19,092 nucleotides of DNA from CAG-488 sp963625295 (lineage in GTDB: Bacteria; Bacillota; Clostridia; Oscillospirales; Acutalibacteraceae), in contig CAVFTC010000037.1 of the NCBI GenBank assembly GCA_963625295.1, forward strand, positions 1 to 19,092. Direction: 5' to 3'. This document shows, one piece after another, positions 13,889 through 19,092 of the stretch. Made by a program: the position numbers and the translations under genes. Below the pieces are notes generated by a model. It saw nothing but the letters and a program-made list of their open reading frames with translations. It was not told where the DNA came from and ran no database searches. Each line of letters begins with the position of its first letter. Position 1 is the first letter of the stretch.

Positions 13889-15256
13889 TTACTTGGTTCG
13901 TGATCTCTTAGGCACATAGCCGTAATCTGTTTTCCAAACACCGATTTGGCGGAAATAGAGGATAAATCCGACCGCCGTTGTTATTGTTTCCGAAAGGGGA
14001 AAGGCGATCCATGTGTAGTCAAGTCCCAAAAACGAGAACGCATAGAAAAGCGGAACAAGGCAGATTATCTGCCTGAGAAGCGTAAGAACAACGCTCGGCG
14101 CACCTCGTCCTATTGCCTGGAAGAAAATAGGAAGCATGAGCGAAAATGTTGCCGGGAAAAAGCTGGTAGCGATTATTCTTAACGCCGTTTTGCCTATCTC
14201 GAACACCTTTTCGCTCTTTGAGAATATACTCAGAAGCTGAACGGGGATAAGCTCGAAGCAGAGGATGCCGACGACCATGAACGCAATCGTAACAATGAAC
14301 GACCACTTCATGACCTCTCTTGTTCTGTCGAAGCTGTGATTGGTGTAGTTATAGCTGAGCACCGGAACGATGCAGGTCGTAAGACCGATAAGCGGAATGA
14401 AGAAAAATGTCTGGAGCTTATAGTAAAGACCGAGAACCGTCACCGCCTCGTCACAGAAGCCGACAAGTATCATATTCAGCGCAACAATGTAAACCGTATA
14501 CATCAGCTGCATGATTATCGAGGGGTAGCCGAGCTTGAAAATTTTGCCGGTATATTCCGGAATTTCCGACGGCTTGGGTGGCTTCCGCAGACCCCTTGCG
14601 CCCGTGATTATTGCCGCAAGAATCTGTCCGCCGACCGTTGCTATTGCTGCTCCGGCCACACCCATTTTCGGGAACGGACCGAGTCCGAAAATCAGCAGCG
14701 GGTCAAAAACGCAGTTAAAAACCGCACCGCAGATCTGCGCCACCGTCGGCAGAACCATATTTCCTTCGGCCTGATGCACCTTTGAAAAAATTCCCTCGGT
14801 GAAAAGTCCGACGCTGCCGACGCAGACGATCATTCCGTATGTATAGGCGTAGTCAAGCGCAGTTGGGTCGCTTGCCGAGGTTTTGAGATACGGCTTGAGA
14901 AAAAACACTGTCGCCGCCGCAAAGAGCACCCACAGAATGATTGAGATGACAAAGCCGCTGCCTGCCGCATGATTCGCCTTTTTGCTGTTCTTCATGGCGT
15001 AGTATTTCGCCATCAAGGTGTTCACTCCGACTCCTGTTCCGACCGCAAGCGCAGTTATTATCAGCTGGATCGGATAAACTATGGACAACGCCGTAAGCCC
15101 CTGCTCGGAATATCTGCCGACGAAAAAGCTGTCAACGATGTTGTAAAGCGATTGAATGAGCAGCGCCAGCATGACCGGCGGAGCAATTTTCAAAAGTATT
15201 TTAGGTATGCTATCCGTACCGAAAAAGGTCGGATCGTTATGTAATTCTTTTTTCAT
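13889..15256 (-). CDS. MATE-family multidrug/metabolite exporter
   Basis: This 455-aa protein has twelve hydrophobic helices in two homologous halves. The N-terminal half starts with the family's typical PPVMLALLIQSLYNIVDSFFVGRYS stretch (about 26-50). The second half starts near residue 245 (LGYPSIIMQLMYTVYIVALNMILV). FDPLLIFGLGPFPKMGVAGAAIAT, a classic MATE stretch, is at about 189-212. Such proteins expel cationic drugs or metabolites using a sodium or proton gradient. GAAGG precedes the ATG at 15256. The gene has its own perfect-consensus promoter and a long dyad at the transcription start, pointing to specific regulation, and its own terminator downstream. Confidence 0.93.
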   Translation of the reverse strand: MKKELHNDPTFFGTDSIPKILLKIAPPVMLALLIQSLYNIVDSFFVGRYSEQGLTALSIVYPIQLIITALAVGTGVGVNTLMAKYYAMKNSKKANHAAGSGFVISIILWVLFAAATVFFLKPYLKTSASDPTALDYAYTYGMIVCVGSVGLFTEGIFSKVHQAEGNMVLPTVAQICGAVFNCVFDPLLIFGLGPFPKMGVAGAAIATVGGQILAAIITGARGLRKPPKPSEIPEYTGKIFKLGYPSIIMQLMYTVYIVALNMILVGFCDEAVTVLGLYYKLQTFFFIPLIGLTTCIVPVLSYNYTNHSFDRTREVMKWSFIVTIAFMVVGILCFELIPVQLLSIFSKSEKVFEIGKTALRIIATSFFPATFSLMLPIFFQAIGRGAPSVVLTLLRQIICLVPLFYAFSFLGLDYTWIAFPLSETITTAVGFILYFRQIGVWKTDYGYVPKRSRTK

Positions 15257-15275
15257 AAAACAATGCCTTCTTAAC

Positions 15276-15314
15276 TCAGTCGCAGAGATCGCTTAAAACG
15301 ACCTTTGCGACTGA
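15276..15314. promoter_or_regulatory. Long dyad at the MATE transcription start (operator or leader hairpin)
   Basis: A 16-base arm TCAGTCGCAGAGATCG (15276-15291) pairs with 15299-15314 around a 7-base loop, with one G-U pair and one mismatch; the outer 9 bp are perfect. It begins 1 base past the -10 box and spans the predicted start (about 15309) to about +34, just upstream of the ribosome binding site. It could be a repressor operator, or an mRNA 5' hairpin controlling translation or stability. It has no T-tract, so it is not a terminator. Confidence 0.7.
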
Positions 15315-15315
15315 A

Positions 15316-15344
15316 ATTATAGCAGTGTATTTTGCCGATGTCAA
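15316..15344 (-). promoter_or_regulatory. Consensus sigma-A promoter of the MATE exporter
   Basis: On the minus strand TTGACA (15339-15344) and TATAAT (15316-15321) match consensus perfectly with the ideal 17-base spacer. Such an unconstrained strong promoter on an efflux gene implies that a repressor or leader element limits it, consistent with the dyad directly downstream. Confidence 0.88.
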
Positions 15345-15349
15345 CTGTA

Positions 15350-15380
15350 AAGGCAATACCCCAATTGTGTGGTGTTGCCT
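15350..15380. repeat. Short palindromic repeat, copy 4
   Basis: AGGCAATACC (15351-15360) pairs with GGTGTTGCCT (15371-15380), one G-U pair, around a 10-base loop. Both flanks are AA. It lies between the DUF421 gene and the MATE promoter. The DUF421 stop codon TAG (15381-15379 on the minus strand) is formed from one flanking base plus the first two bases of this element. Confidence 0.85.
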
Positions 15381-16077
15381 AAATATCATTGTTGTTTTCT
15401 TCTTTGTTTATCTCATAAACCGAAAGCTCGTCGTTATTGACAAATGCGGTGAAAATCTTGCTGATTGGCGGAAAATTGCCGTTTTTTAATGTCTTCCTGA
15501 GCCAGACTTCGTTCTTGCCGCACGCCTTGAGATTTTCAAAAAGGATCTCTCCGTCGGATATCACGACGACAGGGGAGGAATTCTTCGGCAGCTGTATGCC
15601 CATGTCCTGCGGATTTACGGGTCTTAGGTCTGATTTCGGCAAGAAGCTGAGCTGGCCGTTCGGCTCCATGACTACGGTTTGCAGGTCATCGATATTGAAA
15701 TAGCCGTTTATTCTGCACTGTGTCAGAAATTCATTCAAATCAAGCTTGGATTTTTTGAAATTCTCACGGTAAAGCGTTCCGTTATTCATGAGCGTGACCG
15801 CCTTGCCGACAAAAAATCTGCGGAAGCCGATGAATTTATTTGAGAGAATCGAAAAAAGCATTGCGAAAAAGCCGTAGATAACAATGGCAACGGCAGGCTT
15901 CCAGCACTCGTTGAGCGGACAGAATGCCATCTCGGCGGCAATCGAGCCAATCGTGATGCCGTTGATGTAATCGAACAGGCTCAGCTGAGAAACCTGACGC
16001 TTGCCCATCAATTTTGTCAGGAAAAACAGCTCTGCGATCGAAAGCACCGAGGTAAGGCAGATTTTTAAAATTTCCAT
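15379..16077 (-). CDS. DUF421 (YetF-like) membrane protein
   Basis: This 232-aa protein has the DUF421/YetF pattern. Hydrophobic segments lie in the first 90 residues (about 5-22, 38-54 and 62-80), with the signature GKRQVSQLSLFDYINGITIG at 25-44. A soluble, probably cytoplasmic domain of about 140 residues with the usual LM.NG.L and VVISDGEI-like stretches follows. The biochemical role of the family is poorly known; paralogues are common in spore-forming Firmicutes. AGGTGAT precedes the ATG at 16077. The stop codon is formed at the junction with the palindromic repeat, so a few native C-terminal residues may have been lost. It is divergent from murA across a regulatory region. Confidence 0.85.
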   Translation of the reverse strand: MEILKICLTSVLSIAELFFLTKLMGKRQVSQLSLFDYINGITIGSIAAEMAFCPLNECWKPAVAIVIYGFFAMLFSILSNKFIGFRRFFVGKAVTLMNNGTLYRENFKKSKLDLNEFLTQCRINGYFNIDDLQTVVMEPNGQLSFLPKSDLRPVNPQDMGIQLPKNSSPVVVISDGEILFENLKACGKNEVWLRKTLKNGNFPPISKIFTAFVNNDELSVYEINKEENNNDI

Positions 16078-16460
16078 AATATCACCTACATTATTATTGA
16101 CGCATTAACAAATAATAACCGTGGCGGAATATTCCGCTGATCGACTTGTAAATGTCAATATATTGTGGATTTGAAAAATACAATAAGCTTTTTGTACAAT
16201 ATGCTGAAAAAAACTCAACATTTGTACGGCTATAACAGACCATACACAATATATTGTTAATAGTTGCAGGCGTATATGATATATATTGTGGTTTTAATGA
16301 TAAAATCAGTTTTTTGCCGGTCGGTAAAAAAATATTGAACTTTACAGGATTTAGTGTTATAATCTTAACGGTTTATAATAAATATGGTTATTTATCGTTT
16401 TTATGGCATAATTGAGAAATTTATCTTTTTTACATATATAAAATTTAAGGAGTGTAACGG
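16078..16460. other. Intergenic regulatory region between DUF421 and murA
   Basis: No gene is seen in these 383 AT-rich bases. From left to right they contain a perfect 14-bp palindrome GCGGAATATTCCGC (16124-16137), then four CAATATATTG-like half-palindromes (cores at 16156-16165, 16197-16206, 16247-16256 and 16279-16288). A near-perfect 22-bp dyad TTTTTTGCCG-GT-CGGTAAAAAA (16310-16331) comes next, followed by the murA promoter and a leader of about 90 bases. A TTGACA on the minus strand (16153-16158) could serve DUF421 but has no good -10 partner. Confidence 0.6.
16335..16363 (+). promoter_or_regulatory. Promoter of murA
   Basis: TTGAAC (16335-16340) and a perfect TATAAT (16358-16363) are 17 bases apart. 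An A-tract (16326-16332) directly upstream may act as an UP element. The start would be near 16370, leaving a leader of about 90 bases. Confidence 0.75.
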
Positions 16461-17759
16461 GTGGATAAGATATATATCAACGGCGGAAAGCCGCTCCACG
16501 GCGAGGTTACCGTCAGCGGAGCGAAGAATGCCGCTGTCGCAATTCTTCCGGCAGTTATCCTGGCACAGGATGTGTGCAGGGTGGAAAATATCCCCGATAT
16601 CAGCGATGTTACGATGATGATTAGAATTCTTCATCAGCTGGGCGCAAAGATCACTAAGGTTGACGCAAACACCTATGATATAGATTCATCAACAATAAAT
16701 TCATATGTCGTTTCCCACGACATGACAAAGCATCTCAGGGCTTCCTACTACCTTATCGGTTCTCTGCTGGCTCGTTTCGGCAGGGCAAAGGTAGCCATGC
16801 CTGGCGGCTGCAATTTTGGCGTTCGTCCGATAGACCAGCACATCAAGGGCTTTGAGATACTCGGCTCAACCGTTTCTCTCAAGGAAAACGCCATGATCGA
16901 TGTTGAGGCTCCCGACCTCACGGGCGGTTTGGTCTATTTCGATGTGGTTTCCGTCGGCGCAACGATCAATCTCATGCTTGCCGCCGTTAAGGCAAAGGGC
17001 TTGACAATAATCGAGAATGCCGCAAAAGAGCCGCACATTGTTGACCTTGCAAACTTTTTGAATTCCATGGGCGCAGATGTTCGAGGCGCAGGCACCGATG
17101 TTATCAAGATTCGAGGCGTTGAGCATATGCACGGCTGCACCTATTCAATAATTCCCGACCAGATTGAAGCCGGTACATTCATGGTTGCCGCAGTTGCAAC
17201 TCAGGGCAATGTTCTTGTCAAGAATGTTATCCCGAAGCACCTTGAGTCGATCACCGCTAAGCTTATCCAGTGCGGCGCAACGGTTGAGGAATATGACGAT
17301 TCGGTTCGTGTAATCGGCAACGGCAGACCGAACAGGTGCAATGTCAAGACAATGCCCCACCCGGGCTTCCCAACGGATATGCAGCCCCAGTTTGCAACCA
17401 TGCTTTCGGTTGCCGACGGCACAAGCATTGTTTCGGAGGGCGTTTGGGACAGCCGCTTCCAGTATGTTGAGCAGCTCGCAAGAATGGGCGCAAATATCTC
17501 CGTCAACGGCAAGGCTGCCACCATTGAAGGCGTTGAATATCTCAACGGTTCTCCCGTTAAGGCGGACGACCTCAGAGCAGGTGCGGCAATGCTTATCGCA
17601 GGACTTATTGCAAGGGGCACGACCTCGATTGAAAATATAGTATACATCGACCGTGGTTACGACAATGTTGTCGGCAAGTTCAGCAACCTCGGCGCAGATA
17701 TCGTCCGAGTCAGCGAGGAGGACAAGCCCAAGCCGCTGGAGGATACACAGGTAGGTTAA
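16461..17759 (+). CDS. murA: UDP-N-acetylglucosamine 1-carboxyvinyltransferase
   Basis: This 432-aa enzyme catalyses the first committed step of peptidoglycan synthesis, transfer of enolpyruvate from PEP to UDP-GlcNAc in the cytoplasm. Key residues are all present: Lys22-Asn23 in SGAKNAAVAILP, the fosfomycin-target Cys117 in MPGGCNFGVRPIDQH (114-128), and Asp306 in HPGFPTDMQPQ (300-310). Cysteine rather than aspartate at 117 predicts fosfomycin sensitivity at the target. Length is normal for the family. The start is GTG at 16461, with AAGGAG 8 bases upstream. Firmicutes often carry two murA paralogues; which one this is cannot be told from the window. A terminator follows directly. Confidence 0.96.
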   Translation: MDKIYINGGKPLHGEVTVSGAKNAAVAILPAVILAQDVCRVENIPDISDVTMMIRILHQLGAKITKVDANTYDIDSSTINSYVVSHDMTKHLRASYYLIGSLLARFGRAKVAMPGGCNFGVRPIDQHIKGFEILGSTVSLKENAMIDVEAPDLTGGLVYFDVVSVGATINLMLAAVKAKGLTIIENAAKEPHIVDLANFLNSMGADVRGAGTDVIKIRGVEHMHGCTYSIIPDQIEAGTFMVAAVATQGNVLVKNVIPKHLESITAKLIQCGATVEEYDDSVRVIGNGRPNRCNVKTMPHPGFPTDMQPQFATMLSVADGTSIVSEGVWDSRFQYVEQLARMGANISVNGKAATIEGVEYLNGSPVKADDLRAGAAMLIAGLIARGTTSIENIVYIDRGYDNVVGKFSNLGADIVRVSEEDKPKPLEDTQVG

Positions 17760-17768
17760 TACTTTTAT

Positions 17769-17796
17769 GCCCCGAGCAGTTCGGGGCAATATTTTT
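17769..17796 (+). terminator. Intrinsic terminator after murA
   Basis: A perfect 7-bp GC-rich stem GCCCCGA / TCGGGGC (17769-17775, 17781-17787) with a 5-base loop is followed by AATATTTTT. It lies in the 56-base gap before walJ, so walJ-rlmH depends on read-through or on a promoter within or before this gap that I could not identify. Confidence 0.88.
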
Positions 17797-17815
17797 GTTA
17801 TACAGGAAGGTACAT

Positions 17816-18601
17816 ATGGCTCGTTTTTGTTCACTTTTTTCGTCAAGCAGCGGCAACTGCACATATATCGGATCTTCGGGCGGCGGAGTGCTGATTGATG
17901 CCGGAGTGAGCGCAAAGCAGATTTCATTGAAGCTCAATGACATCGGCGTCAGCGAAAAGGATATCGGTGCTGTTTTCGTTACCCATGAGCACAGCGACCA
18001 TGTTAAGGGTCTGCGTGTTTTTGCGTCCAAATACAATATTCCCGTCTATGCGACCGAGGGAACTATTCGTGAGCTTGAAAAAATGGGCATAATCAACGGT
18101 AAATTTCCCGTTATCCCGATCGGCGAAGGCGTTGAATGCAACGGACAGAAGGTCGTTCCGTTCCATACCTCGCATGATGTTGCTGAGGGCTGCGGATATT
18201 CCGTAACAACGAGCGACGAAAGAAAAATCTGCGTTGCGACCGATACCGGCATAGTTACCGACGAGATGAGGGCGGCTCTTATCGGCTGCGATCTTGCGCT
18301 TGTTGAGAGCAACCACGATATAGGTATGCTGCGCAACGGCAGTTATCCTTACCTCCTGAAACGCCGAATTCTTTCCGATTTCGGACATCTTTCAAATGTT
18401 GTGTGCGGCGATTTTGCTGCCGAGCTTGTCAAAAGCGGCACAACGAGGCTGATTCTTGGACATTTAAGCAAGGAAAACAATATTCCCTCTCTGGCATACA
18501 GAACGACAAAATCTGCCCTTGATTGTTTGGGGGCGACCGAAAACAGGGACTACATACTCAAGGTAGCAGGCTTGTCCGAGCCGGAAACGGTGGTGCTTTG
18601 A
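17816..18601 (+). CDS. walJ: Metallo-beta-lactamase-fold hydrolase, WalJ/YycJ-like
   Basis: This 261-aa protein has the MBL-fold zinc motif THEHSDH (56-62) and the family-typical start RFCSLFSSSSGNCTYIG (3-19) followed by LLIDAG-like GVLIDAG (24-30). Further metal-site positions appear as FHTSHD and VATDTG, and a C-terminal ILGHLSKENN. In Firmicutes WalJ (YycJ) is usually encoded near walRK and is thought to link cell-wall control with DNA replication; its substrate is uncertain, with nuclease activity suspected. The ATG at 17816 was chosen because AGGAAGG is 5-6 bases upstream. A TTG at 17795 in the same frame lies in the terminator T-tract. Its TGA overlaps the rlmH ATG by one base. Confidence 0.88.
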   Translation: MARFCSLFSSSSGNCTYIGSSGGGVLIDAGVSAKQISLKLNDIGVSEKDIGAVFVTHEHSDHVKGLRVFASKYNIPVYATEGTIRELEKMGIINGKFPVIPIGEGVECNGQKVVPFHTSHDVAEGCGYSVTTSDERKICVATDTGIVTDEMRAALIGCDLALVESNHDIGMLRNGSYPYLLKRRILSDFGHLSNVVCGDFAAELVKSGTTRLILGHLSKENNIPSLAYRTTKSALDCLGATENRDYILKVAGLSEPETVVL

Positions 18602-19083
18602 TGTTAGGCATTACGGTGATCTGTGAGGCGAAGCTCAAGGAAAAATATCTCAGGGACGCTTCGGACGAATATGTTAAGCGGCTCGGCGCATATTGCCGGC
18701 TGAATATTATCGAGCTTTCGCCGAAAAAGCTTCCCGAAAATCCGTCGGAGAGTGAAATAGCAAACGCTTTGAACGCCGAGGGAAAAGAGATAATCTCCAA
18801 AATTCCGAGCGGCTCAAAGGTATTTTCCATGTGCATTGAGGGTAAACAGCTCAGCTCCGAAAGGCTTGCAAAGGAGCTTGAAGCCTGCGGCGTGCTCGGC
18901 TTCAGCAATGTTGTTTTCATAATCGGCAGCTCGTACGGACTTTCCGACGAGGTGAAAAAACGCTCGGATTTCAGACTGTCGATGTCCGAAATGACATTTC
19001 CGCATCAGCTGGCAAGAATCATGCTCCTTGAGCAGATTTACAGAGCCTTTCGCATAAATAGCGGCGGAAAGTATCATAAATAA
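18601..19083 (+). CDS. rlmH: 23S rRNA (pseudouridine-1915-N3)-methyltransferase RlmH
   Basis: This 160-aa SPOUT-family enzyme methylates pseudouridine 1915 in helix 69 of 23S rRNA using SAM. Visible hallmarks are VFIIGSSYGLSDEV (the knotted SAM-binding loop, about 122-135), MTFPHQLARIMLLEQIYRAFRI, and the strictly conserved C-terminal tail ending Tyr158-His159-Lys160. Length matches the family. The ATG overlaps the walJ stop by one base, so translation is coupled; the ribosome binding site is a weak GGTGGTG. In staphylococci the 3' end of this gene is the SCC element attachment site. The same conserved tail codons occur here, but the window stops 9 bases later. Confidence 0.95.
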   Translation: MLGITVICEAKLKEKYLRDASDEYVKRLGAYCRLNIIELSPKKLPENPSESEIANALNAEGKEIISKIPSGSKVFSMCIEGKQLSSERLAKELEACGVLGFSNVVFIIGSSYGLSDEVKKRSDFRLSMSEMTFPHQLARIMLLEQIYRAFRINSGGKYHK

Positions 19084-19092
19084 GCCGATTTC

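Noticed and set aside
170..15380. CRISPR array, because a palindromic repeat recurs
   Set aside because: Copies are kilobases apart, vary in length and orientation, and have genes rather than uniform spacers between them.
16384..16460. Leader peptide or riboswitch in the murA leader
   Set aside because: The short open frame there lacks a ribosome binding site and no stable structured element is evident in the AT-rich leader.
17145..17927. 260-codon minus-strand frame opposite murA and walJ
   Set aside because: It crosses the murA terminator and the start of walJ, and its translation is Cys/Arg-rich without domains, as expected for antisense of a coding region.

Overview
The window looks like chromosomal DNA of a low-to-mid GC Firmicute, most likely a gut-type member of the Clostridia (Oscillospiraceae/Ruminococcaceae-like). 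This is inferred from purine-rich AGGAGG-type ribosome binding sites, consensus sigma-A promoters, a MazF very like Bacillus NdoA, a YtrA-type GntR/ABC operon, and a murA - walJ - rlmH block. No prophage, insertion-sequence transposase, CRISPR array, rRNA or tRNA was seen. Most genes are ordinary housekeeping or envelope genes.

Layout. Positions 1-170 hold two small hairpin repeats. An acyl-CoA synthetase-like AMP ligase (215-1846, minus) is divergent from a membrane acyltransferase (2037-3077, plus). That gene converges on a solitary mazF-like toxin gene (3124-3471, minus) across a shared terminator hairpin. A DMT-family permease (3650-4519, minus) is divergent from a GntR - ABC ATPase - large permease operon (4727-8546, plus) with a strong promoter and a perfect palindromic operator. 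A small membrane-anchored N-acetylmuramoyl-alanine amidase follows (8735-9406, plus). It converges on a minus-strand cluster read from 13775 down to 9544: ABC-F ATPase, a GH63/GH37-like cytoplasmic glycosidase and a TIM-barrel sugar isomerase-like protein. Next come a MATE exporter (13889-15256, minus) with its own perfect-consensus promoter and a long dyad at the transcription start, and a DUF421 membrane protein (15379-16077, minus). A 383-bp regulatory intergenic region then leads into murA, walJ and rlmH on the plus strand.

The most distinctive feature is a dispersed palindromic repeat whose ends read AGGCAAYACCGCACAAtTGA. It has two full-length 163-bp copies (8547-8709 and 9401-9563, inverted relative to each other, about 91% identical), four short copies of 31-39 bp (170-208, 3601-3632, 4543-4574, 15350-15380) and two half copies (2005-2027, 6003-6022). 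The full copies fold on themselves end to end and encode no protein, so they resemble a MITE (miniature inverted-repeat element) or REP-like element whose mobilising enzyme is elsewhere. The copies sit at gene boundaries. They supply or abut stop codons of four genes (the 834-aa permease, amidase, isomerase and DUF421 genes), and a half copy supplies the Shine-Dalgarno sequence of the acyltransferase. The copy at 9401-9563 contains the stop codons of both convergent neighbours.

Functionally, several genes concern the cell envelope (murA, the amidase, the YtrA-like ABC operon, the acyltransferase, probably walJ). Others handle efflux or transport (MATE, DMT) and carbohydrate turnover (glycosidase plus isomerase). 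All function calls rest on reading motifs in the translated sequence. No database search was possible.
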